Source of the DNA: Ciona savignyi
Lineage: Eukaryota; Chordata; Ascidiacea; Phlebobranchia; Cionidae
Reading direction: 5' to 3'
Assembly: GCA_000149265.1 (NCBI GenBank)
Contig: CH003422.1
Coordinates: 231,773 to 295,772 of the forward strand
Length of the DNA: 64,000 nucleotides
The notes beneath the pieces were generated by a model that worked only from the letters and a program-made list of their open reading frames with translations, was not told the DNA's origin and did no database searches. Each line of letters opens with the position of its first letter. The stretch's first letter is position 1. Made by a program: the position numbers and the translations under genes. Of this stretch, positions 12,139 to 23,057 are shown piece after piece.

Positions 12139-15100
12139 ATGGCGACCCCAAGAATACAAACGTCAGTAACACTATTTGGTTCCCCACCATGGGGATTCCG
12201 GATTTCTGGCGGTAAAGAATACAACCAACCTCTTGTATTCACACGGGTTGGTTTACTTTTCTATCTTTTTAAGTAGTTAGTTACGTGTTAAGCCAAATAG
12301 CTTTGTAGGTTTGTGCATGGAATTTCAGCCGATTGGGTGTAGAATCGACACTGGTCGCTGGGTAGACGGTTGTGCTCTTAGACATAGGGGTTTATCGGAC
12401 ATCTGCTGAGCCCAGCATAATATTGGGTTGGACTAAAACACTGCGACGTTTCGATTCTAAACAACACATTGCAATACCTTTGGTGACTGAATCGTGGACG
12501 CGAAGTAATCGTATATAAATCGTTCAGCGTGATTTTCTCACCCGCCAGGATATAAATGACACATTCATCCAGTCAATTACCTCAATTTGCTGAATCCGCC
12601 TAACAAATACAACAGTCACCGGTCATGAGTCGGTCCGAATCGTATTTGCTCATCGTATATTTTCTTTATTTATCGATCGCGTCTGATTTAATTAATAAAT
12701 ATAATTAATTCTAATGTCCTTTAAAACTGTTGTTTTTCGGTATATTTTATTTTAAACCATCGGGTTTTTCAAAATTCGAACAATCTAAAAGGCCAATTTT
12801 GCGGAATAATTGAAAAAATTACAAATCCCCGCAGATTACCCCAGGAAGCTTAGCGGCGCGATCTGGTCTAACTTCCGGCGATGTCTTAATAGCCGTGAAC
12901 GGGCAACACGTAGCGGATATGACGCAAGATATATGCGAAACGAAGATTAAACAAGCCGTCGGCTCCATTCAATTCGTTATACAAAAGTAAGAAGCAGTTC
13001 GAGTATGAGGTCGGCAATAAACCATTGCATACACAGGAATGCTGCTGTTATGTCACAGAATGCTAGCGGTGAGGTCGTGTTGGAATCTGATCGAAGTGTG
13101 TATGTAAGTAGATGTTGTGCGTTTCTATTAAAAGCTTATGTATGAACGTCAAGTGTGTGCAGTGAATGCAATTAAGACATGGCCATGGCCCCAAACCAAT
13201 TTGCTGACATTCATATTGACGTCATAAATCAAGGGATAGTTTGAACAAAGCACATTATGAGCTTGTATTGCCGCCTGTGTGTTTTGTCATCTCTATAGTG
13301 ATATACGTTTCGTGATGTTTGCATGTCGTGACGTCATGTGCATGGAACAGACACGTGATGCGAGTGAGAAAGAGAGGATTGCACGTCACAATAGATCAGC
13401 CAAACCATTCGCTTCACAAACCCCTGCAACGAAAAGCGCGAACGGCTTTCGCTCGGTCTCCTTTCAACCCAAGCCCGCCACCCCGACCACTGGGGGCGAT
13501 ATTGACACCAACTGCAACCTGGACTCGGCCGTTTGCAACGAGACGATGGACTTGTAGTTATCACATTACACATTATGATATCAGTGCATGGAGTAATTCA
13601 ATAAACCACAACCAAGCTTGTGTTTGTCTACTCTTATATGTGTGTGCAGCTAGCTAATTGTATTAAACTTGGCAAGGTCCCGCGGCCAACCATTACGTCA
13701 AAGAATCGGTCGATGCCAATGACCCCGCAAAGGTAAGTTGTGTTCTGATAATTAGATTGCAGAAATCTCGCTACGTTGATTATGTTTTTATCACATTCTG
13801 GCAGTTTGTAAGTCGACATACACGTTCTTTGACGGTTGAGATTATAGTATAAAGTAGCAAAACTCGTTTTTATAGGATATTCATGTTTATCCTCTATGAT
13901 AAATACTCAAGGGGCGTAAACACACGGTTAATCATCAGATCACCTCGCGCAATAGCGGGATACGTGGGCTATTGCAGTGCGTTGTATATGATTCATACAT
14001 TTCTACTGTTTTAATTAATATACTAGGTTTAGGGTGATTATGAACGTAAAACCGACTACAAGCTATTGGTTTCGATTTAACCACGGTTCAGATAATCCGA
14101 CAACCGACCGAGCTAACCGTTAGAGAAAATAAATTGTCCTGTATTCGTAATAATTGCTGCACAATAACCCGATCTATTGCTAAGCGCAAGTGGTTCGGTG
14201 CCGGAGTTCGATCCATCTGTGTTGAAACGATCCGCAACGTCCAAGCAAGCAGTCGTGGTGAGTAACACACCAAACACTCTCAGAGAATAGGATAGGACAT
14301 TAATTTTCCCCTAAACCAATGGAAAAACCAAGGAGGTTAACACACAAGTAATCGGTTTACCAGAGCTATTGCAGTGTGTTGTTTACGATTCAGACGTTCC
14401 TTTGATTTGGTATATTTGGTTCACTGAGTTTAGGCAATGTCCGCTAAGTACATTGGCCAAGGACACGACAGGCTAGCTATAGCGACCAGTTTCGAAATGC
14501 AACCTTTCGTCTGATAGGCGACGCACTAACCTATAATTGTAAACCTTACTCACAATGTATTTTGCCAGATGAAAGGACCTGGCTCATCGAAAGTTGTGCA
14601 CGCACAGTACAACACACCAATGGGAATGTATTCCAACGATAATATCATGGACACAGTTCAAGCACAAGCACAATCTAAGGGGGTTTCCCTTCCCGGGTAG
14701 GCAGTTTGTTTAATTACTTCGGACTTTACCGTTGTATCGGAACCAACGGAACACAATTTAGTAGTTTGTAATTACAGTCTTATTCTCACCATTAGTTAAT
14801 AAATAACAGTTACTGTAACCGGCCTGTACATATGTGATTTTCAAAAGAAAGCCAGTTTTACGACGTCCCTTGTTGTCTTTTTTTGCAAAAGTAAACATGA
14901 GCTATCATCCTATTTAGACTGGACTAACTGACGATTTACGGTCTACATTCCTAGCACTACACCTAATGTAATCATATCAATCTGTGATGTTATTTGAAAG
15001 CATTGGTTTGCAGAGCCAGCACTACGGCCACATCGCTTGATCCGGATTCAGCCGTCTTCCGGGAGGTACATCGTCAATCCGCCGGGAGGGGTAAATCAAA

Positions 15101-15155
15101 TCAGTCCCGCAGTTTCAAAATGCTGCAAACCATCGTAGACGTAGATTCGGTTTAA
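12139..15155 (+). CDS. PDLIM: PDZ and Zasp-motif protein of the ALP/Enigma (PDLIM) family, without LIM domain
   Basis: Family members anchor to alpha-actinin at Z-discs and stress fibres through PDZ and ZM motifs. Exons: 12139-12246, 12835-12986, 13037-13103 (or ending 13095), 13677-13732, 14569-14696, 15014-15155. Exons 1-2 make the PDZ domain: [10 protein letters not shown] is the ligand-binding loop, then [18 protein letters not shown] and a ...DMTQ...IKQA helix. Exon 5 (counting from 12139) carries the ZM motif, [15 protein letters not shown]. The last exon has the family RSFKMLQ segment and stops at 15153-15155. Joining 13037-13095 directly to 13677 keeps frame through a non-ideal GTGTGT donor and gives 214 residues, so that junction is the weakest point. 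No LIM zinc-finger exon was found downstream, so this resembles the short LIM-less isoforms known in the family. An alternative end is listed separately. Confidence 0.85.
12300..12510 (+). mobile_element. Diverged tRNA-derived SINE (family 1), intronic
   Basis: It retains GTAGAATCGACACTGGTCGCTGG-type and GTTGTGCTCTTAGACA blocks and a CAACACATTGCAATA block in the same order as better copies at 52190 and 62885. It lies in intron 1 of the PDZ-ZM gene. Confidence 0.5.
13351..13557 (+). CDS. Alternative terminal exon of the PDZ-ZM gene
   Basis: A 3' splice site (GCATGGAACAG) ends at 13350. Phase 0 from exon 13037-13103 (donor GTAAGT) runs into 68 codons starting [14 protein letters not shown] and stopping at TAG 13555-13557. 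An AATAAA lies 43 bp beyond (13600-13605). The resulting 177-residue isoform would keep PDZ but lack the ZM motif. The exon cannot join the 13677 exon in phase, which supports a terminal rather than internal exon. Confidence 0.6.
   Translation, partial: TRDASEKERIARHNRSAKPFASQTPATKSANGFRSVSFQPKPATPTTGGDIDTNCNLDSAVCNETMDL
13600..13605 (+). promoter_or_regulatory. Poly(A) signal AATAAA for the short PDZ isoform
   Basis: A canonical hexamer just after the alternative stop at 13557 and before the next coding exon at 13677. Confidence 0.55.
13880..14080 (-). mobile_element. SINE family 1 fragment, intronic
   Basis: It carries the AACACACGGTTAATC, CACCTCGCGC and GCTATTGCAGTGCGTTG blocks, which are the reverse complement of the SINE body. 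It lies in the 13733-14568 intron of the PDZ-ZM gene. Confidence 0.6.
14290..14540 (-). mobile_element. SINE family 1, near full length, intronic
   Basis: It reads, in reverse, from the 3' body (GTTAACACACAAGTAATC, GCTATTGCAGTGTGTTG) to the tRNA-like head (ACCAGTTTCGAAATGC, GGCGACGCACTAA). It is the second insertion in the same intron of the PDZ-ZM gene. Confidence 0.75.
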
Positions 15156-15262
15156 AATTGAAGAAACTCGCTGGACATTTTGCGTTGCAATTTTATATTG
15201 TCTATTATGACGATATCAATACACACATTGTTATAACGAAGACTTTGTTGAAGTATGAAAAC

Positions 15263-15268
15263 AATAAA
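15263..15268 (+). promoter_or_regulatory. Poly(A) signal AATAAA of the PDZ-ZM gene
   Basis: A canonical hexamer 108 bp after the stop at 15155. It is only 7 bp from the stop codon of the protease gene on the other strand, so the two transcripts probably overlap at their 3' ends. Confidence 0.65.
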
Positions 15269-15274
15269 ATATGT

Positions 15275-17484
15275 TCAGATTGCGGTGTTCATGTGGATCC
15301 AGTTGGTGAAGTTCTCCACCTGCAAGGACGAACGGTATTACAATGGATATGATCTGTGTATATATTTACCTTGGTGTAGATTCCTGGTCGTTGGGCTTGA
15401 CCGCAGGTGGTCGTTCCATATGACGTAACACCATGTAGATAATATGAATTATCACTGTGCAGACATAAGAGAGGCCCACCGCTGTCGCCCTAAGATAATG
15501 GTCGTATCATAATCATTATTATAACGAAATAATGACATCTACATTGCATGAATCCTCCCCCACGATTCCTCCAGCACAGAACTTCGGGTCGTGTGAGGTC
15601 ACAATACGATTGCTGTATGATGCGGAATGAATGAGCGTTTGTTCTTCACAAAGAACACGAGGTGTGACAACCACATTTAACTGCATCAGAACATCGCTTC
15701 TTCTACCTCTGGGTGACGCTATGTACAGAGTACAGGGGGTTAGAAAAAAACGGTCCTAGTGACGAGCCCGTCATGGGTTCGAAACTTGGATCAGTAAAAA
15801 AAACGTTGTTTAAGATATATTAGCAATGTCGGTGTCAACCGATTGAATTTTAAGTTTAATAACAAAGCACAGCCGAAAGGATTATTGTGAGTAAGTCACC
15901 GTACAGCAGAAATCCGTTAAGATTGACACTAGTTCACAACTAGTCGATTGTGTCCTTGGGAAAGGCACTTAACGGTCAGGGCACTTCGACTGTTATAACG
16001 CTGTATTGTGAAGATTTTCCGTGGAGTGACGACTGCTGCACACATGCAAATTAGGAATCTACTACAATACTTGTCAGTCCCCATCCCAGTATGGTGCAAA
16101 TGGATCCCGCAAATGTTGGTTGAAAAATATTATCGGTTCGAACATCTTCAGACACAATGCACACAGGGCTCACGTGACTGTCGAATAGAATCGGCGTGTC
16201 CACCTATTAACATTGTATTAACCATTATTAATAAGGAATGTTACATTCCGTATACGTATTGCCGGTCTATCGGATGGTAGGATAAAAACAAACTAAAATA
16301 TTTCCCCAAGAGTGTTGTGCAGCCAAAACAGGATGGATTACGGTTCGATTCGCAATGCGTACGCTAAAATACACCTGAATTGTTTAATAACATCTTCTAT
16401 GACACATAGTTGGGAGAAGTTACATGAAAATAAAATCAACTCTGAATTAACCACTTGCCTTAATCAATGCGATATCGTTGTTGAAGTTATTGTCGTTATA
16501 ATTTTCATGGAGAATTATCTGTGAGACGCGTCGTTGGATTTCATGGGGGGACGACTTACTCGAGTTGTGACGTCCAAACACCACTCCGTACAGTTCTGGT
16601 AGATTCCTGTTAGTGTTTGGTATTACATTGGTTCATCACATGCGTATCAATCATACGTTCCAAAGCAGTGGGCTGCGGTGACAACCCATCTACTGTTGAC
16701 CAGACTCCCACCACATATGCCGCCATCTTTGATCCCGATTCCTCGCTCATAAATATAAGCCATCCATGGCCACTGGCCTTCAACAGCAGTAGTTCCGCCT
16801 GCATTTGACCGCAAATGTATTAATGTGGAAAAATAAAAAGAGAAACAGCAATGAGGTTATTTCCAAGCCATTAGAGCAGTTGTGAACCAAGTAAGGATTG
16901 ATCCACATACCTTTTAGTTATAACCATACCAGAATTAATTAGCCGACCAAACGGCAGTAACCTATTTTCCAATGCAGTGCTAGCTGACAACGACAATTTC
17001 CAGCATAAAATGCCAAGTAGCCCTAATACTACAATCATGCTGTCCCAAAGTGGCTTACCTATTATTCTTCCTTTTAAAATGGCAAATAGAAACGGCCCGA
17101 GAACTGGCTCTGCGCAAAAAAAAACAATAGTTAAAGTCATAATTGATTCAATATTATTGGCATACCCAACGCATCCTGGCTTCGGCCAGTCGTGGGCGGT
17201 TTTCCACATGTTGTTGCATTGGTGAGCGGTTGAGGGGTGGTAAGATTGATTGGTGGCAACAATGTAGTCACGGGGGGTTGTGCAGTAGTGGTTGTGTTAA
17301 CCGAGGAATGAGTATCATAAAAGAATAAAAATCCAAATAAAGTAACCGAAGTTCCAACAGTCTTCCACCCAGTAAATATCCACGCTGTTGCGTACATTTC
17401 AATATAGCTGTCGTGCTTTAAATGTATAATTGAAGTTATGACCTTGTTATTAAAACTTAGGTTATATCGGTTAAGGCTACGCAT
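15275..17484 (-). CDS. Type II transmembrane trypsin-like serine protease
   Basis: Eight exons, read right to left: 17484-17166, 17109-17059, 16798-16657, 16606-16459, 16203-16071, 15718-15543, 15489-15370, 15319-15275. They sum to 378 codons (377 residues) with all phases matching. The N-terminus has a membrane segment near residues 35-58 ([19 protein letters not shown]), then a Thr/Pro-rich stalk with Asn-glycosylation sites and a Cys (NATTCGKPP). The activation site is [16 protein letters not shown]. Catalytic residues are His in VVTAAHCFG, Asp in NNDIALIK and Ser in GDSGGPLL. Asp six residues before that Ser (DSCNGDSG) predicts cleavage after Lys/Arg. The end [13 protein letters not shown] is the usual closing strand and helix. 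It is membrane-anchored with an extracellular protease like TMPRSS/hepsin types, but with no SRCR or LDLa domain. The intron after IALIK uses a GC donor; the last intron is only 50 bp. Confidence 0.9.
15745..15800 (+). mobile_element. SINE family 2 fragment in a protease intron
   Basis: It contains AAAACGGTCCTAGTGACGAG followed by the B-box-like GGGTTCGAAACTTGG, as in the copy at 46847-46940. Confidence 0.5.
15890..16005 (+). mobile_element. SINE family 1 fragment in a protease intron
   Basis: It retains CGATTGTGTCCTTGGGAAAGG and CACTTAACGGTCAGGGCA-like blocks of the SINE. It lies in the intron between protease exons 16071-16203 and 15543-15718. Confidence 0.55.
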
Positions 17485-19552
17485 TATATGTTGTTGTTGT
17501 TTTTACCACCAAGCATAATATCAACTGATACAGAAAGTTTATCCGGTGAGCATGTTATTAAACAAAGTTTGGTAAAAGCCTTTTCTAAACAGATTGGGTT
17601 TGGCGTTTTAAGCAGTAACGAAAAATCCTACTTTACATATGTTGACTAAATATAAGCCTACGGTCGCCACTGAAATTCTGGCCTTTTTTGCCGAACACGA
17701 CTTTGCTTTGCCAATCGCATTCTGTGTAAAAGGACAACCTCTGGATCAAAAATTCGATTCTGCACAATCACAATTAAATCTGCGCAGTTCCCCTGAAAGT
17801 GAGCTAGCTATCCTTCGTAGAGAGATTGCGAGGACACTGCCTTCCATTTTATTATTGTATTAGCCATATAGTCATGATTTGTGGTAGCTTCGTGTGATAG
17901 CTAAACACCTTGTTATTACTGTATAATGTAATTTAAAAACTATACCTTCCTAAACTTATCCATCCCTAGTCACAGCGATACTTGCTTAAATAGTATTATA
18001 CCGGATATTTTGCATTCACATATCGTATTCTGACGGACTTACTAATGATTATTATTTTTTAAACCCATTAAAAAAATTGATATCGACCAAATTGATATAA
18101 CTTGCATCTCTGTTGAACCAAGTAATATCCAATTTTCCCGTCCAATAGACTAACATACGTATATTAATAACCGGGTGGTACTAAGTAACACTTCATCCAA
18201 TACTAGGTACCAGTCGTGTTCGTTGCCTTAGGTAAGCCGTGTGTTCTAAAGTGCCGCAGGCGATTTGCGCCAAATATAGCCCGTGTTATTCACCAAACTT
18301 GACGTTTTATTGTGGAAATTCGTAGTATTTCGGGGGTTTTCCAAACTTACTCATTTTAATTATGACGTCATAGTATACATATAGACTTGTCAAAAATACT
18401 GTATTCTGAAAAGAACTCTTTCTAAAAATGTTTCTAAAGAAACATATATAATGAGTATTCTACAACTTTATATAATATCTTCAGTAAAACAACAGAGGGC
18501 AATTGTGGTATTGTAAAAAGTGTCATCGTTTCAACGCATAGTGGATCTTCCCATATCAGACCGAGCATAAATATATCAATTTAGTTGTTTGTATGCCATC
18601 TTTATTGTGCGATTATCCACCGTTTATGGTCTTCGTCAGCTGACAATGACATCATATCTGTAACAAAATATTAGGTTTTACTGTATCCCAGATCATTTTG
18701 TAATATGCTTTACTGTTATGTTCTTAACCATTGGAGTTAATTTCTCTAGTCCAAAAGTTTTAAGGCTGTAAAAATTCAATAAAAGCATTTACAAATGGTT
18801 TCACCTTTCGGTTTTGCTAAGATATATCAACAAAATGTGCATACAAGAGCAACCCGTTTAAAACATCACTGCTTTCTTAATTTTGAAAATCCGATTGACG
18901 TAGTTTAGATAGCGTATAACCAATTAAGAACTCTATGCGCGGCAGGATGTGACGGGTGGTTGCCTCCCTTAGTCCTTGTTTTTAAACGAGTGTTTTGCCG
19001 GGTACGATTGTGGTGATTCCCCAGTGTTTGTTTGGCTGAAAGCAACATGTGCTAGAATACGAGCCGGTGTTCTCGTTTAGCTGTGAAGTTTTGTAATAGT
19101 GGATCAGTGCTTTGTGAAATAAAGGTGTTGATTGTGCATCTGCTAGCTGTTTTGTTAGGGAAAAGTTGCCGATATACGAAGGGGTATGGGATCAACATTG
19201 TTAAGTAAATTTTTGGAGGGTTTTGAACTTAGGCTCCAGATACAAGCTTCAATTTTTGATTGTAAAAATGTAATACTCTGTCAGGATTTTGAGTGACAGC
19301 CTTTTTTGTTAAGTGAGTCAAATTTTTTAACATCATAGGGCCTACAATAAATACTAAGTGTGTTCAAATGCAAAATACATGGGAGTACGTTTTTGGTACA
19401 ATAAAAACACATTAATCGGGTTTAATTATTCAAAACTTGTTTTGCATCAATGAATCAAAATTTACATATTTATTTCATTTATGCACAATAAGAGAATGGT
19501 AAAAGCCGATACCAGAACCTGTTCTATATTTGCCTCCTTTCACTGATAGGAT

Positions 19553-19825
19553 AGGATATTCATGTTTATCCCCGTAAATGGGAAAACCAAGGGGGTTAAC
19601 ACACGGGCAATCGTGAGATCACCCCCGCCCCCGTCGGGTTACCGGAGCTATTGCAGTGTGTTGAATGTGATAGACACGTTCCTTTAAATTGGTAGAACCC
19701 ACTAATCCGCTGGGTTCGGGCAATGTCCGTCAAGTGCCTTGCTCAAGGACACAACCGACTAGCCAGCGATAAGTTTCGCACCTGCAAACTTTCGATTGAA
19801 AAGCGACGCACTAAACCGCCAGAAA
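19553..19825 (-). mobile_element. SINE family 1, near full length
   Basis: It reads in reverse: GTTAACACACGGGCAATCG, GCTATTGCAGTGTGTTG, AACCCACTAATCCGCTGGG, TTGCTCAAGGACACAACCG, then the tRNA-like head with GCGACGCACTAAACC. This is one of the best-preserved copies. Confidence 0.8.
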
Positions 19826-20009
19826 AACGAAAAAACAATGTCGTCATTGAAAGGAGATCGATACCAAACATATTCTGGTATCGGGTATCGTCCTCAAAAA
19901 TGTTCCCCTTGAGTAGACTTAACTCGATACCACACAGTTTTACCGAAATATAAAGTAGCAATAGGACTATACAATCTGTTATCGGCAAAATGCATAGTTT
20001 TAGAGGTTG

Positions 20010-20105
20010 AACGGTCATGTGGCCGAATGGTTAACGCGACCAATTCATTTACCGCTCCATATTAAAAATACGGTTTTCGTGACGAGCCGCTTAACGCAGT
20101 TAAAA
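20010..20105 (+). mobile_element. SINE family 2 copy
   Basis: The head GTGGCCGAATGGTTAACGCG resembles a tRNA-Ser/Leu A box and is followed by ACGGTTTTCGTGACGAGCC. Confidence 0.6.
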
Positions 20106-20691
20106 TTTAACTTTGCTGAGGATACGATCTCAATGTTAACATTTTTATCATAAGTTTTGTAGTGTACTAGATTAAGTACATCAACAGAGTGGTTAATTCA
20201 AAAATCAAAATGCTTAATTTTGTGGAGTCCGATTATAGTCTTTCGCAATATCAGGCGCATTGCTTTCAAAATAGTTGTACGTTTTCGTACCTGAATATAT
20301 AGTTATGCTGAATGGTGTTCAGCTTCGTTTATTCTTTTGTGAAGCCTTTACAGTAGCTTAGTGAGGAATATTCCAAAACTGTTCGAAGTTGTCAGTTGAA
20401 GTTTTACTTTGAGTTACTCCGTCTGCCATGTACTTAATTGGCATGATAAACTGCAAACGTAAAAGGATTGTCCAATCATAACCTTAGTTACAACAATAGC
20501 ACAGTATAAAAAGTATGACAATGGTACTTTAAAAAATACCCCTTTCCTTTATAGTGAGAAAGGTTTTCATTGGTCATAGGTCATAGCCAATTGTTATTTC
20601 TGATGTGCATGGTTTTAAAATTGGCCAAACTTCGAATACTTAAACAAATCCTAAGTGGCTACCTTTAATTTTACAACCCATATAATATGCA

Positions 20692-21705
20692 ATGGTATAC
20701 AATGTCTTTGTATCATTAACAGAGATGCTGTATAGAAACTTGGGTAATTCTGGTCTGAGGGTATCAGTGGTTGGGTTGGGAACCTGGGCAACATTTGCCA
20801 ATCAAATAACTGATGAATTAGCTGAGGAGATAGTTACAATTGCATATGAGAACGGGGTAAATTTGTTTGACACTGCTGAGGTTTATGCTGCTGGAAAAGC
20901 TGAGATTTTACTTGGGAATATTCTTAAAAAGAAGAAATGGAGACGGTCATCTTACATTGTGAGTACAAAGTTATTTTGGGGTGGCAAGGCTGAAACTGAA
21001 CGAGGTTTATCACGAAAACATATCCTCGAAGGAATTGATGGTTCATTGCAGAGATTGCAACTTAAATATGTGGACATCATATTTGCTAATAAATCGGATC
21101 CAGCTACCTCCATGGAGGAGATAGTGAGGGCATTCACAAAAGTTATCAATGATGGAAAAGCAATGTACTGGGGAACATCAAGGTGGAGCTCTGTAGAAAT
21201 ATATGAGGCATATTCTGTCGCTCGTCAATTCAACTTGATTCCACCTAGTGTTGAACAATCTGAATATCATTTTTTTCAACGTGATATGGTAGAAACACAA
21301 ATCCCCTATCTTACCCAGAGAGTGGGTATTGGCTCCATTTCATGGTCTCCCCTCGCTTGTGGGGTGATCAGTGGTAAATATGGGGAGCGGGTCCCTGACC
21401 AATGTCGAGCCAGACTGAAGGGGTTCGGGTGGTTAAAGGAGAGGATAATGTCGGAAGCAGGAAGAAGACAACAAGCGAAGTTGATGGAATTGCAGATCAT
21501 TGCAGATCGTTTGGGTTGCACATTACCACAGCTAGCTATAGCTTGGTGCTTGCGATATGATATTAACAATGGTGTGCTCATAGGGGCTACTTCTATTGAA
21601 CAACTGAATGAGAACCTGAAAGCTTTGAGCATTATACCTCAGATTACACAATCAGATATCTTGGTGGAGATAGACAATATACTGGGTAACGCTCCCGCTA
21701 AATAG
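20692..21705 (+). CDS. KCNAB: Voltage-gated K+ channel beta subunit (Kv beta, aldo-keto reductase fold)
   Basis: Kv beta subunits form a cytosolic tetramer of NADPH-binding aldo-keto reductases under Kv1 channels and alter their gating and traffic. The 337 residues cover the whole AKR barrel. The catalytic tetrad is present: Asp60 and Tyr65 ([15 protein letters not shown]), Lys93 ([15 protein letters not shown]) and Asn133 (DIIFANKSD). Cofactor-binding segments are also present ([46 protein letters not shown]). An ATG at 20725 ([13 protein letters not shown]) matches the start of the conserved core, and a 3' splice site ends at 20722. The real N-terminus may therefore come from an upstream exon, and the 11 residues before it are doubtful. 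Vertebrate KCNAB genes have many exons; the core here is uninterrupted. No long inactivation-ball N-terminus is seen. AATAAA lies at 21828-21833. Confidence 0.93.
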   Translation: MVYNVFVSLTEMLYRNLGNSGLRVSVVGLGTWATFANQITDELAEEIVTIAYENGVNLFDTAEVYAAGKAEILLGNILKKKKWRRSSYIVSTKLFWGGKAETERGLSRKHILEGIDGSLQRLQLKYVDIIFANKSDPATSMEEIVRAFTKVINDGKAMYWGTSRWSSVEIYEAYSVARQFNLIPPSVEQSEYHFFQRDMVETQIPYLTQRVGIGSISWSPLACGVISGKYGERVPDQCRARLKGFGWLKERIMSEAGRRQQAKLMELQIIADRLGCTLPQLAIAWCLRYDINNGVLIGATSIEQLNENLKALSIIPQITQSDILVEIDNILGNAPAK

Positions 21706-21827
21706 TCCGTAGTTAGCATGCATGTACTTTCTTAATAATATTTTATTTTATATACGTGTAGAATAATGATCTTTTCACTGTAACAAGAATATTTTTAAAT
21801 TTGTTTGCACACTGTACATCTATAAAA

Positions 21828-21833
21828 AATAAA
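21828..21833 (+). promoter_or_regulatory. Poly(A) signal AATAAA of the Kv beta gene
   Basis: A canonical hexamer 123 bp after the stop codon. Confidence 0.65.
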
Positions 21834-21879
21834 GCAATTGTTTTTTTGTAAACAAAATATTTTATGTATTTACGATGGG

Positions 21880-21912
21880 TTTATTATTATAATATTATTA
21901 TTATTATTATTA
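21880..21912. repeat. (TTA)n microsatellite
   Basis: Imperfect run of TTA/ATT triplets. Confidence 0.85.
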
Positions 21913-23057
21913 GATAAATGGTGAAATACAATGTGTGTTCCCTTTTTCTAACTGAAGATTACTTTGAAAAATATCCAAAAAAACATAACTTACTTAGTTA
22001 CCATTATATACCATATATACGGTTGTACCCCAATTAAAACAATGAAAACTAGCACAAGTTAAAAACGGAATGAAAAAAATCGGCAACAAAATCTTATTAT
22101 TAACCGCTTTTTGGTAAATCCCCAGAAGCACAACACCGCTCAAATCAGTCTTAATTTCCGCCACATATGATCATAAGGGAGAAGAACTAACTATAGTCTA
22201 TACTCCATATTTGACCTGATGAGGTAGAAAAAAAAGAGTTTTATGCATGTGTTGGTACTTTACAACATTTAAGTGGCATAACATATGATAGTAAAAAAAC
22301 GTGACTGCATTACAATATCGGAAGTTGTTAGTCGGGTTAACGGAATCACACTACCTTGTGTAGCACAGGAACATAGAACATGATATAGGCTAGTGGTTAG
22401 AAAAAGATTTTATATTTATTATGTAGATACCACATGGGTGCACATTGGCTAAGGACTTGCCGGAATAGCGAGTCATCATCGCCACGATTACAAGGTTGGA
22501 TCTTGCTAGTCGTTTTAATCATTACGACTTTGTAGGCAACCTAGTGGACTCTGGAATATGAGGCAACCGGACCGAGAGCATCAGTTATCTGTGTACAGTG
22601 ATAAATTCTTCAACAATCGAATTATATTTATGTTATCCAAATATGACCTTACCGAGCCTACATGCTTTATTGTAGATTTCCTTAACTACATCAATCTAAA
22701 TGACACAACCAAAAACATAGCGAGTATTCGGATGCGAGCGGTTAAATATTTTATACTTTCCATGCGAATAAGTTGTCTAAATTGTGTAATAGCGGACGCA
22801 GTATTTTTCCTATTTAAAGAAGATCCTACTGCTTTTGATTATAGTTGAAATATTTTAAAAGGGTTAAACGAGGGTTTTGTAAAACTGTTTTCGTGAATAA
22901 ATATCGATTCTAAAGCGACAATGTTGCCCAGGTAAGTTTATTGCTTCGACGTCAAACTTTTCTTGGGGTTAAAGAGTAACGAAGGGTGGGTTATATCAAG
23001 ATTAAGTAAAAAAAACTTTGCTTACAAACATGATTAACGATTTGTCTAATTCTCGGG

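Larger units (their letters stand above)
17485..20691. other. Intergenic region with SINE copies
   Basis: No coding exon could be assembled. A 74-codon ORF at 17639-17863 (+) has no recognisable motif. One SINE of each family lies at 19553-19825 and 20010-20100. The last 200 bp should contain the promoter or first exon of the Kv beta gene; a 3' splice-site-like CATTAACAG ends at 20722. Confidence 0.55.
21706..23057. other. Intergenic region, no gene seen
   Basis: It holds the Kv beta 3' untranslated region and a TTA-rich microsatellite at about 21880-21912. A 96-codon plus-strand ORF at 22558-22848 lacks recognisable motifs and flanking splice sites, and I do not call it. Confidence 0.55.

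Noticed and set aside
13319..13657. Overlapping 112-codon ORF in the alternative terminal exon region
   Set aside because: The overlapping frame starting at 13351 follows the splice phase of the previous exon and has a stop plus poly(A) signal; the other frame does not fit.
15158..15352. ORF containing ICSDCG, at first suggesting a LIM domain following the PDZ-ZM gene
   Set aside because: It is in a different frame from the last PDZ-ZM exon, lacks the rest of the LIM Cys/His pattern, and the DNA is the last protease exon on the opposite strand.
16871..17209. 112-codon minus-strand ORF that looked like a multi-pass membrane protein
   Set aside because: It reads through an intron. Only 17059-17109 is exonic, as the protease segment before the activation site.
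17639..17863. 74-codon ORF between the protease and Kv beta genes
   Set aside because: No recognisable motif and no flanking splice sites in a consistent phase.
22558..22848. 96-codon plus-strand ORF
   Set aside because: No family features, AT-rich composition, no supporting splice or poly(A) signals.
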